Of a DNA stretch of 64,000 bases, positions 57,788-64,000 are shown piece by piece. The stretch spans positions 62,001 through 126,000 of the forward strand of contig NZ_JNKW01000004.1 in the NCBI RefSeq assembly GCF_000702205.1. Reading direction: 5' to 3'. Source of the stretch: Lachnospira multipara LB2003. Its GTDB lineage: Bacteria > Bacillota > Clostridia > Lachnospirales > Lachnospiraceae. The notes beneath the pieces are model-generated. The model did not search any database and was not told where the DNA came from. It saw only the letters and a program-made list of their open reading frames with translations. Position numbers and translations under genes: made by a program. Each line of letters opens with the position of its first letter. The stretch's first letter is position 1.

Positions 57788-58609
57788 TTAGCCCTGTAAG
57801 AGTGATAATACACCCTGTGTCTGAGAATTTGCCTGTGTAAGCATTGACTGGCCTGCCTGAGTTAAGATGTTATTCTTTGAATATTCAACCATCATCTCAG
57901 CCATATCTGTATCACGAATACGTGATTCAGCTGCCTGTGTATTCTCAGTTGTTGTATCTAGGTTATTAATTGTATGTTCAAGACGGTTCTGAATAGCACC
58001 AAGTGTTGATCTTTGTGTAGACACCTTATCAATAGCTGTCTGTATTCTTGTCATTGCAGTACCAGCTTTAGTAAATGTTGATAATGAAATAGCCGAAATA
58101 TTAAGTCCATTAGTTCCTGCACTAAATGTAGTAATATTTATCTGAATTGTCTGACCTGCAATTGAACCTACTTGAAGATTCTTACCTGTAAATGTACCAT
58201 CTAATAAGTTCTGTGTATTAAACTGTGTAGTACTCTTGATTCTGTTAATTTCAGAAACAAGCTGATCAACTTCTGACTGAAGAGCATCTCTATCTGTCTT
58301 TGTATTTGTATCATTAGCTGCCTGTGTTGCAAGTTCATTCATTCTTTGTAAGATTGAATGAGCTTCATTTAGGGCACCTTCAGCTACCTGTATAAGTGAG
58401 ATACCATCCTGTGCATTGTCTGATGCTCTTGTAAGACCTCTGATCTGAGCACGCATCTTCTCTGAAATTGAAAGACCTGCTGCATCATCAGCTGCTCTGT
58501 TAATTCTATAACCAGAAGATAACTTCTCTGTTGCTTTTGATAATGAACTTGAAACTCCACCTAACTGTCTGTTAGTGTTCATTGAAGAAAGGTTGTGCTG
58601 TACTACCAT
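57788..58609 (-). CDS. Flagellin, minimal form, copy 1
   Basis: 273 residues, [18 protein letters not shown]. Only the conserved D0/D1 coils remain: N-terminal [30 protein letters not shown] (about 30-59) and C-terminal [42 protein letters not shown]; the outer D2/D3 domains are absent. The most divergent of the four copies. Ser/Thr-rich centre (about 165-190, [26 protein letters not shown]) is a plausible glycosylation site. Driven by a SigD promoter. Confidence 0.95.
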   Translation of the reverse strand: MVVQHNLSSMNTNRQLGGVSSSLSKATEKLSSGYRINRAADDAAGLSISEKMRAQIRGLTRASDNAQDGISLIQVAEGALNEAHSILQRMNELATQAANDTNTKTDRDALQSEVDQLVSEINRIKSTTQFNTQNLLDGTFTGKNLQVGSIAGQTIQINITTFSAGTNGLNISAISLSTFTKAGTAMTRIQTAIDKVSTQRSTLGAIQNRLEHTINNLDTTTENTQAAESRIRDTDMAEMMVEYSKNNILTQAGQSMLTQANSQTQGVLSLLQG

Positions 58610-58828
58610 AATTATTTCCTCCTTGATTTAGAAAATCTCCATAACTTTTTACTTTAATGTGCTAATTTTACTTTTACTTTTAATGTGCTTTTACTTTTTA
58701 CTTTTTATTTTTATATTTGCTATACCTGTTACTTAAGTGGGTTCTTAAGTATTAATTATTCTAATCTGGGTAGGATTAGAATTAAGTGAATTTCTTATTG
58801 GGTACCTTGTTTATCACTTACACAATAT

Positions 58829-58854
58829 TTATCGGAGTAAATGGAAAAAACTTA
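58829..58854 (-). promoter_or_regulatory. SigD/sigma-28 promoter of flagellin 1
   Basis: GGGTTAAG (TAAG at 58851-58854), 14 bases, TCCGATAA (58829-58836) on the minus strand, about 215 bases before the ATG. Confidence 0.8.
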
Positions 58855-58883
58855 ACCCTTTTTGAATACTTTTTTTCAAAATT

Positions 58884-59064
58884 GGGAACCTCTCGCATTT
58901 TTTGCGCTGCGCGCAGGCTCGAGGCTACATTGCAACTGCTTCGCAGTTGCAACAAGCGGGGAACCTCTCGCATTTTTTGCGCTGCGCGCAGGCTCGAGGC
59001 TACATTGCAACTGCTTCGCAGTTGCAACAATAAGCAGTTGCAACAATAGGCAGTTGCAACAATA
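58884..59064 (+). repeat. Dispersed double-hairpin repeat, copies 2 and 3 in tandem, plus short 16-bp repeats
   Basis: Two 72-base copies (58884-58955 and 58959-59030, 75-bp period) start GGGAACCTCTCGC and end TTGCAACTGC-TTC-GCAGTTGCAACAA. They match the copy at 24217-24286. Copy 3 is followed by two more partial copies of GCAGTTGCAACAATA with 16-bp period (59018, 59034, 59050). The elements lie between the SigD promoter of flagellin 1 and the terminator of flagellin 2. They generate false ORFs on both strands. Confidence 0.85.
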
Positions 59065-59065
59065 A

Positions 59066-59103
59066 AAAAAAGAAAGGGACCAGTTGCCTGGCCCCTTCTT
59101 TAG
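59066..59103 (-). terminator. Terminator of flagellin gene 2
   Basis: AAGAAGGGGCCAG / CTGGTCCCTTTCTT stem with loop GCAA, followed by TTTTTTT on the minus strand. Confidence 0.9.
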
Positions 59104-59113
59104 GTTGGTAGTT

Positions 59114-59926
59114 TTAACCGAGAATTGATAATACACCCTGGTTAGCCTGATTTGCCTGTGAAAGCATTGATAAGCCTGCCTGAGAAAGGATGTTATTCTT
59201 AGAGAATTCAACCATCTCAGAAGCCATATCTGTATCACGAATACGTGATTCAGCTGCCTGTGTATTCTCGCTTGTTGTATTTAAGTTGTTAATTGTGTGT
59301 TCAAGTCTGTTCTGAAGGGCACCGAGTGTAGATCTCTGTGTAGATACTGCATCAATAGCTGACTGTACTTTTGTAATAGCGCTACCAGCTGTTGTAAATG
59401 ATGCTAATGAAAGAGAATCTACTGATAATGAAGCTGCATCCATTTTGCCAATACTAATCTGAATCTTCTGATTTGCAAGTGAACCAACCTGTAAATTCTT
59501 ACCTGTAAATGATCCATCAAGCAAGTTCATAGTATTAAACTGTGTTGTTGTACTAATTCTATCAATTTCAGTCTGTAACTGAGTAACTTCTGCCTGTAGA
59601 GCTGTTCTATCAGTTGATGTGTTTGTATCGTTAGCTGCCTGTGTTGCTAATTCATTCATTCTTTGTAAGATAGAATGTGTTTCATTTAGCGCACCTTCAG
59701 CAACCTGTATAAGTGAGATACCATCCTGTGCATTTGTTGAAGCCTTATTAAGACCTCTAATCTGTGCACGCATCTTTTCTGAAATTGAAAGACCTGCAGC
59801 ATCATCTCCGGCTCTGTTAATCTTATAACCTGATGATAACTTCTCGGTTGACTTAGACAAAGCGCTCTGTACAGAGTTCATCTGTCTATTTGTGTTCATT
59901 GCTGTTACGTTATGTTGTACTACCAT
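59114..59926 (-). CDS. Flagellin, minimal form, copy 2
   Basis: 270 residues, [18 protein letters not shown], ending [20 protein letters not shown]0/D1 only. Together with copy 4 it forms a closely related pair (same N- and C-termini, same AAGGAGGAAAAAATT leader); copy 3 ends in SILQ instead. Central [11 protein letters not shown] region and Ser/Thr residues in [20 protein letters not shown] are the likely surface-exposed part. SigD promoter at 60046-60071. Confidence 0.95.
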   Translation of the reverse strand: MVVQHNVTAMNTNRQMNSVQSALSKSTEKLSSGYKINRAGDDAAGLSISEKMRAQIRGLNKASTNAQDGISLIQVAEGALNETHSILQRMNELATQAANDTNTSTDRTALQAEVTQLQTEIDRISTTTQFNTMNLLDGSFTGKNLQVGSLANQKIQISIGKMDAASLSVDSLSLASFTTAGSAITKVQSAIDAVSTQRSTLGALQNRLEHTINNLNTTSENTQAAESRIRDTDMASEMVEFSKNNILSQAGLSMLSQANQANQGVLSILG

Positions 59927-59952
59927 AATTTTTTCCTCCTTGAAAAAAAGCT

Positions 59953-59970
59953 CATACCATCCATGATATG
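59953..59970 (-). promoter_or_regulatory. CsrA-type hairpin in the flagellin 2 leader
   Basis: CATATC / GGTATG 6-bp stem (one G-U) with hexaloop ATGGAT carrying GGA, 14 bases before AAGGAGGA, which holds a second GGA. This two-site arrangement matches CsrA repression of flagellin in Bacillus. Confidence 0.6.
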
Positions 59971-60045
59971 TTATTTATTAATTTGCAGCCTCAAGATTAA
60001 ATGTTGACTTTAATAATTTGCACATTTATCTTTTAGCTATTAATT

Positions 60046-60071
60046 ATATCGGTAGCAATTTTATAAACTTA
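60046..60071 (-). promoter_or_regulatory. SigD/sigma-28 promoter of flagellin 2
   Basis: GTTAAG (TAAG at 60068-60071), 14 bases, ACCGATAT (60046-60053) on the minus strand. Confidence 0.75.
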
Positions 60072-60114
60072 ACAGCAAAATTTTAAAAATTAAGCGGTTT
60101 TTTCACATAAAAAA

Positions 60115-60134
60115 AGGGCGTCATAAGACGCCCT
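60115..60134 (-). terminator. Terminator of flagellin gene 3
   Basis: AGGGCGTC / GACGCCCT 8-bp stem, loop TTAT, followed by TTTTTTT on the minus strand. Confidence 0.9.
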
Positions 60135-60145
60135 ATAAAGTCTAT

Positions 60146-60958
60146 TTATTGTAAGATTGATAATACACCCTGTGTTGCCTGATTTGCCTGAGTAAGCATT
60201 GACTGACCAGCCTGAGCTAAGATGTTATTCTTAGAGTACTCAACCATCTCACCTGCCATATCAGTATCACGAATACGTGATTCAGCTGCCTGTGTATTTT
60301 CACTTGTTGTATTTAAGTTATTAATTGTGTGTTCAAGTCTGTTCTGAACAGCACCAAGTGTAGATCTTTGTGTAGATACTTTATCAATAGCTGACTGAAT
60401 CTTTGTAATTGCTGATCCAGCTGTTGTAAATGTTGATAATGAAAGTGCATTTACTGATAATGATGCTGCATTCATATTTCCAATACTAACCTGAATTTTT
60501 TGTCCTGCTAAAGAACCAACCTGTAAATTTTTACCTGTAAATGAACCATCAAGCAAATTCATTGTATTGAACTGTGTTGTACTCTGAATTCTGTCGATTT
60601 CTGATACTAACTGGTCAACTTCTGCTTGAAGAGCTGTTCTATCAGTAGCTGTATTTGTATCATTTGCTGCCTGTGTTGCAAGCTCATTCATTCTTTGTAG
60701 AATTGCATGAGTTTCATTTAGGGCACCTTCAGCTACCTGAATAAGTGAAATACCATCCTGTGCATTTGTAGATGCTTTGTTAAGACCTCTAATCTGTGCA
60801 CGCATTTTTTCTGAAATTGAAAGACCCGCAGCATCGTCACCAGCTCTATTAATCTTGTAACCTGATGATAACTTTTCAGTTGATTTTGATAAAGCTCCCT
60901 GGACAGAACCCATTTGTCTGTTAGTGTTCATGGCTGTTAGATTGTGCTGTACTACCAT
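60146..60958 (-). CDS. Flagellin, minimal form, copy 3
   Basis: 270 residues, [18 protein letters not shown], ending [17 protein letters not shown]0/D1 only. Its leader (GGAAATTTTCTAAATCAAGGAGG) resembles that of copy 1 and has a GGA upstream of the ribosome site. SigD promoter at 61100-61125. Confidence 0.95.
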   Translation of the reverse strand: MVVQHNLTAMNTNRQMGSVQGALSKSTEKLSSGYKINRAGDDAAGLSISEKMRAQIRGLNKASTNAQDGISLIQVAEGALNETHAILQRMNELATQAANDTNTATDRTALQAEVDQLVSEIDRIQSTTQFNTMNLLDGSFTGKNLQVGSLAGQKIQVSIGNMNAASLSVNALSLSTFTTAGSAITKIQSAIDKVSTQRSTLGAVQNRLEHTINNLNTTSENTQAAESRIRDTDMAGEMVEYSKNNILAQAGQSMLTQANQATQGVLSILQ

Positions 60959-61099
60959 ATTGTTTCCTCCTTGATTTAGAAAATTTCCTTATAATTTGTT
61001 TCTATACACATCTATTAATTGATTGGGTAATTCAATTTAGATGTAACTTTGAAGTGAATTCTTTTTTGGGTACCATTGCTTTCACTCTTCATACTTCAT

Positions 61100-61125
61100 A
61101 TATCGGAAAAATTCTTTAGTACTTA
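61100..61125 (-). promoter_or_regulatory. SigD/sigma-28 promoter of flagellin 3
   Basis: GGGGTTAAG (TAAG at 61122-61125), 14 bases, TCCGATAT (61100-61107) on the minus strand. Confidence 0.8.
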
Positions 61126-61197
61126 ACCCCTAAACAAAATATTTTTTTATTTTTCACATTTAAATTTATTATAGCTTAATTATTGCAAAAATAAAAA

Positions 61198-61224
61198 GAG
61201 CAGTCAAGTTATTCTTGACTGCTC
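61198..61224 (-). terminator. Terminator of flagellin gene 4
   Basis: GAGCAGTCAAG / CTTGACTGCTC 11-bp perfect stem, loop AATAA, followed by TTTTTATTTTTG on the minus strand. Confidence 0.92.
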
Positions 61225-61290
61225 CTTTTATAGTAGCTTATATTTACAAACTTAAGTCATAAACAAATACTAATACTTATTCTAACCTAA

Positions 61291-62103
61291 TTAACCAAGT
61301 ATTGATAATACACCCTGGTTAGCCTGATTTGCCTGTGAAAGCATTGATAAACCAGCCTGAGAAAGGATGTTATTCTTAGAGAATTCAACCATCTCAGAAG
61401 CCATATCTGTATCACGAATACGTGATTCAGCTGCCTGTGTATTCTCACTTGTTGTATTTAAGTTATTAATTGTGTGTTCAAGTCTGTTCTGAACAGCACC
61501 AAGTGTAGATCTTTGTGTAGACACCTTATCAATAGCTGACTGTACCTTAGTAATAGCACTACCTGCTTTAGTATATGTTGATAATGAAAGTGCATTTACT
61601 GATAATGAAGCTGCATCCATCTTGCCAATACTAAGCTGAATCTTCTGGTTAGCTAAAGAACCAACCTGTAAATTCTTACCTGTGAATGAACCATCAAGTA
61701 AGTTCATAGTATTGAACTGTGTTGTTGTACTAATTCTATCGATTTCTGTCTTTAACTGAGTAACTTCAGCTGCAAGAGCTGTTCTATCAGTTGCTGTATT
61801 AGTATCATTTGCTGCCTGTGTAGCTAGTTCATTCATTCTCTGTAGGATAGAGTGTGTTTCATTTAAAGCACCTTCAGCTACCTGAATAAGTGAGATACCA
61901 TCCTGTGCATTTGATGAAGCCTTATTAAGACCTCTAATCTGAGCACGCATCTTCTCAGAAATTGAAAGACCAGCTGCGTCATCACCAGCTCTGTTAATCT
62001 TATAACCTGATGATAACTTTTCTGTTGACTTTGACAAAGCGCCCTGTACAGAGCCCATCTGTCTGTTTGTGTTCATTGCTGTTACGTTGTGTTGTACTAC
62101 CAT
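61291..62103 (-). CDS. Flagellin, minimal form, copy 4
   Basis: 270 residues from the ATG at 62103 ([18 protein letters not shown]); an 11-codon upstream extension in the open frame covers the ribosome site and is excluded. Near twin of copy 2, including the C-terminus. Unlike copies 1-3 it has no SigD-type promoter; a sigma-A promoter precedes it. Confidence 0.95.
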   Translation of the reverse strand: MVVQHNVTAMNTNRQMGSVQGALSKSTEKLSSGYKINRAGDDAAGLSISEKMRAQIRGLNKASSNAQDGISLIQVAEGALNETHSILQRMNELATQAANDTNTATDRTALAAEVTQLKTEIDRISTTTQFNTMNLLDGSFTGKNLQVGSLANQKIQLSIGKMDAASLSVNALSLSTYTKAGSAITKVQSAIDKVSTQRSTLGAVQNRLEHTINNLNTTSENTQAAESRIRDTDMASEMVEFSKNNILSQAGLSMLSQANQANQGVLSILG

Positions 62104-62128
62104 AATTTTTTCCTCCTTGAAAAAACCT

Positions 62129-62146
62129 AATACCATCCTTGGTATT
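62129..62146 (-). promoter_or_regulatory. CsrA-type hairpin in the flagellin 4 leader
   Basis: AATACC / GGTATT 6-bp perfect stem with hexaloop AAGGAT carrying GGA, shortly before AAGGAGGA. Base changes relative to the copy-2 hairpin are on both sides of the stem. Confidence 0.6.
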
Positions 62147-62254
62147 ATTAATGTTTAGTGAAGCGTTATTGCTTCATCTATTTATTATCGCTTACGCGAT
62201 TAATAAACTATTTAATTTGCCACCTTTTTAGTCATTTAATCTTTTTCTAGTACT

Positions 62255-62283
62255 AATATACCATTTAGCATATTTTTTGTAAA
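62255..62283 (-). promoter_or_regulatory. Sigma-A promoter of flagellin 4
   Basis: TTTACA (62278-62283), 17 bases, TATATT (62255-62260) on the minus strand. Two further leader hairpins, AATCGC / GCGATA-type and GAAGC / GCTTC, follow. Confidence 0.6.
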
Positions 62284-62334
62284 GCTATTTTGATTATTTA
62301 TTATTATTAAAATAATATTAAACCCACACATTTT

Positions 62335-62808
62335 CTATCTTTTTGAATCCATAAACTGTGGATCCACATTGGCTATTTTATTCATGGTGCTATAGTACTG
62401 TTTAGCAAGACTTGTACTTCTTTTCGCATTGGATAATTCTTTCCTCATGCTAGAAAGATTTCCATTAACTAGAGATTTATTTCTTTTTTCCTGGGCTTCT
62501 ATATGCATGCTTAAATCTGTTATCCTTTTAATTAATTCCTGCATTTCCTTTATTTCTTTTTTATACTCATCTTTTCTATTATCAAGTTGCTCCTTGACCT
62601 TTTCAAAGACAGATTCAAAACCTGCATCCATTCTATTTATCTCATCTATTAGTGCACTCTTTCTATCAAAAGTCTCCCTGATTCTATCTTCATTATCCTT
62701 ATCTGTACTAAAAAGAGTTGTCTGCTCATCATCTATTTTTACTATTTCCTCTAATATCCTAATTTTCTTTATTAAGCTGTCCTTTAATATCTCTAAGTAA
62801 TTCTCCAT
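62335..62808 (-). CDS. FlgN-like flagellar export chaperone
   Basis: 157 residues, all helical and charged (MENYLEILKDSLIKKIRILEEIVKI... ending KIANVDPQFMDSKR). The FlgN pattern of heptad-like Leu/Ile with a C-terminal YYSTMNKIANVDPQFMDSKR tail is typical of the chaperone for hook-associated proteins. A FliT-like role is possible. Between fliS and the flagellins; TATTATAAGGAGAGG-type ribosome site precedes the ATG. Confidence 0.65.
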   Translation of the reverse strand: MENYLEILKDSLIKKIRILEEIVKIDDEQTTLFSTDKDNEDRIRETFDRKSALIDEINRMDAGFESVFEKVKEQLDNRKDEYKKEIKEMQELIKRITDLSMHIEAQEKRNKSLVNGNLSSMRKELSNAKRSTSLAKQYYSTMNKIANVDPQFMDSKR

Positions 62809-62849
62809 AAGTCCCTCTCCTTATTACAAATCCCTTTTTTATTCTTTAA

Positions 62850-62875
62850 AAGCCAGGCGTTTTACCGCCTGGCTT
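62850..62875 (-). terminator. Terminator between fliS and the FlgN-like gene
   Basis: AAGCCAGGCG / CGCCTGGCTT 10-bp perfect stem, loop GTAAAA, followed by TTAAAG. Tail is short; partial termination is likely. Confidence 0.75.
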
Positions 62876-62890
62876 CTTATCTAGTGTTCC

Positions 62891-63307
62891 TTAACTGTTT
62901 TTCGGCGATGTACCTTTAGTTTTTTCCATAACTTTTTTCCAAGTATCGCGCATTCCTCTTATTTCATTAAGAGCTTTCGTTAGTATTTCTATATCTTTTT
63001 TTATATTTCCTTCTACTAGAAGGTCATATATGTATATGTACACCCTGTCAAAATCTTCAGCCACCTTATATTTTCTATCAAGCGTTGATCTAAACTCCAC
63101 AATTATATCTTCTGTCTTCTTTATGTAGATATGCGCTCTTTCCATATCGCCCTTCTCTATAGCCATAATTGCAATATTGCAAAACTTTATAGCGCCTTCA
63201 TAAAGCATCAGTGTAAGTTCTGCAGGAGATGCTGTTAGGATTTTACTTCTTCTATATTGTTCTGCTAATGCTTGTTGTTGATTGTTATATCCATTAGTCA
63301 TTGCCAT
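62891..63307 (-). CDS. fliS: Flagellin export chaperone FliS
   Basis: 138 residues. Holds flagellin subunits in the cytoplasm before export. Motifs ILTASPAELTLMLYEGAIKF (about 24-43) and the helical KKTEDIIVEFRSTLDRKY segment are diagnostic. Start at 63307 or the second ATG at 63301; ribosome site is weak for either. Lies 30 bases after fliD. Confidence 0.93.
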   Translation of the reverse strand: MAMTNGYNNQQQALAEQYRRSKILTASPAELTLMLYEGAIKFCNIAIMAIEKGDMERAHIYIKKTEDIIVEFRSTLDRKYKVAEDFDRVYIYIYDLLVEGNIKKDIEILTKALNEIRGMRDTWKKVMEKTKGTSPKNS

Positions 63308-63337
63308 TTCCTAATCCCCCTACGTTTAAATATATGT

Positions 63338-64000
63338 TTAGCCCTTTCCAAAATATCCAGAAAGTGAAGATTGCTGTGAATTTATATTAGAAAGTGCTGA
63401 CTCCATGGCTGAGAATTTCTTGTAATAATAATCTTCCCATGTAGTTACCTTATCTTCCGCATCTGTTATTTTAGTTTTATATTCAGAATACTGAGTATTC
63501 ATTTCTTTATCATTATAAATTGTATAAGCACTACTTGTTGCAGATGTTGCCATTCTATCTCCAAGATCTGTATATACCTTTGTAGCTAATTGTGAGAAAA
63601 AACTAATTACTGTATCTGCATCACTAGCAATTGCTTTTCTTAATTTATCTGATGTACCTGCAGTTGCTGTATCCTCAGAATCGCCATCTATATGATATAC
63701 GCCAGTTTCATTTTCTGGAGATGCGAAATATCCTAATGTCTGAATTCCAAAGGAAGCAAGTGAATAACTCTTTCCATCAACCTTAATTGCTGCTGCCATA
63801 TCTGCCTTTAATGAATTCATTGTCATTCCAAGAGTTCCATCTTTACGTAGAAGTGAAGTCTTAATTTTTTCTTCCCATTTTTCCACTTCATCATCTGACA
63901 TTGCGCTCTTCTCATCATCTGTTAAAGGTTCAAAACCTTTAGATGATGCTGCATTATAATTAACGTCCATTTCCTTTATTAACATATTATATTCTTTAAT
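63338..64000 (-). CDS. fliD: Flagellar filament cap protein FliD (5' part outside window)
   Basis: 220 C-terminal residues are visible; the frame is open to the right edge (reading IKEYNMLIKEMDVNYNAASSKGF at the edge). FliD C-terminal features: GFEPLTDDEKSAMSDDEVEKWEEKIKTSLLRKDGTL, and the helical tail KITDAEDKVTTWEDYYYKKFSAMESALSNINSQQSSLSGYFGKG. This is the genuine cap gene; the shorter FliD-like gene at 41628 is a separate paralogue. Confidence 0.93.
   Translation of the reverse strand: MKEYNMLIKEMDVNYNAASSKGFEPLTDDEKSAMSDDEVEKWEEKIKTSLLRKDGTLGMTMNSLKADMAAAIKVDGKSYSLASFGIQTLGYFASPENETGVYHIDGDSEDTATAGTSDKLRKAIASDADTVISFFSQLATKVYTDLGDRMATSATSSAYTIYNDKEMNTQYSEYKTKITDAEDKVTTWEDYYYKKFSAMESALSNINSQQSSLSGYFGKG

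Noticed and set aside
58884-59064. Possible CRISPR array
   Set aside because: Repeats are about 72 bp with three-base spacers and internal hairpins; no unique spacers and no cas genes.
58786-59238. Several short ORFs over the tandem double-hairpin repeats
   Set aside because: Peptides are translations of the repeat in different frames, without ribosome sites.
62160-62215. SigD promoter before flagellin 4
   Set aside because: A GCGATAAT string is present but is part of a hairpin and has no TAAG at 14 bases upstream.

Overview
The window looks like a chromosomal segment of a motile, anaerobic, low-GC Firmicute, most likely of the Lachnospiraceae (Lachnospira/Roseburia/Butyrivibrio group). This rests on AT-rich third positions, strong AAGGAGG ribosome sites, the zinc form of S14, short flagellins beginning MVVQHN, and the Firmicute order of rRNA-free ribosomal operons. 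The genus is inference; the family is fairly secure.

Layout. (1) 1-10,964, all minus strand: the S10-spc operon from rpsJ through rplO into a truncated secY, preceded by a structured leader and a promoter. (2) 11,082-24,168: accessory genes separating the S10 operon from the str operon. They comprise two TcaA-like membrane proteins (one with a zinc ribbon and 42-bp tandem repeats), an ABC-F ATPase, a plus-strand RlmI/K-like methyltransferase, a five-gene extracytoplasmic flavin/iron module (Tp47-like surface protein, ferric-reductase-like FMN-binding protein, ApbE, NusG-II protein, Gx transporter) behind a DtxR/IdeR-type box, a P1-family peptidase and an ECF S component. (3) 24,456-41,435: tuf, fusA, rpsG, rpsL, then rpoC, rpoB, an orphan HicB-like gene, rplL, rplJ with its L10 leader, rplA, rplK, nusG, secE and rpmG. 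(4) 41,496-64,000: a motility and surface-glycan region. It holds a FliD-like protein, a decayed DUF4885 locus, a SigD/sigma-28-driven gene of unknown function with a heavily folded leader, a divergent ANL ligase, four CgeB-like glycosyltransferases, neuA/neuC/neuB-type nonulosonate genes, a Maf (DUF115) flagellin glycosyltransferase, four minimal flagellins, an FlgN-like chaperone, fliS and the 3' part of fliD.

How it works together. The ribosomal and RNA polymerase genes are housekeeping. In the flavin module, ApbE would attach FMN to the SGAT threonine of the FMN-binding protein, which together with the surface proteins could pass electrons to an outside acceptor; the iron-type box suggests the acceptor or purpose is iron. 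In the motility region, SigD-type promoters (GGTTAAG-N14-NCCGATAW form) precede three of the four flagellins and the unknown 122-residue protein; flagellin leaders carry hairpins with GGA in the loop, as expected for CsrA control. The nonulosonate genes, Maf protein and CgeB-like enzymes probably glycosylate the flagellins.

Points most worth a second look: the iron-box flavin operon, the three-way-junction leader at 45,080-45,243, the dispersed double-hairpin repeat whose stem changes are compensatory, and the S10-operon leader.
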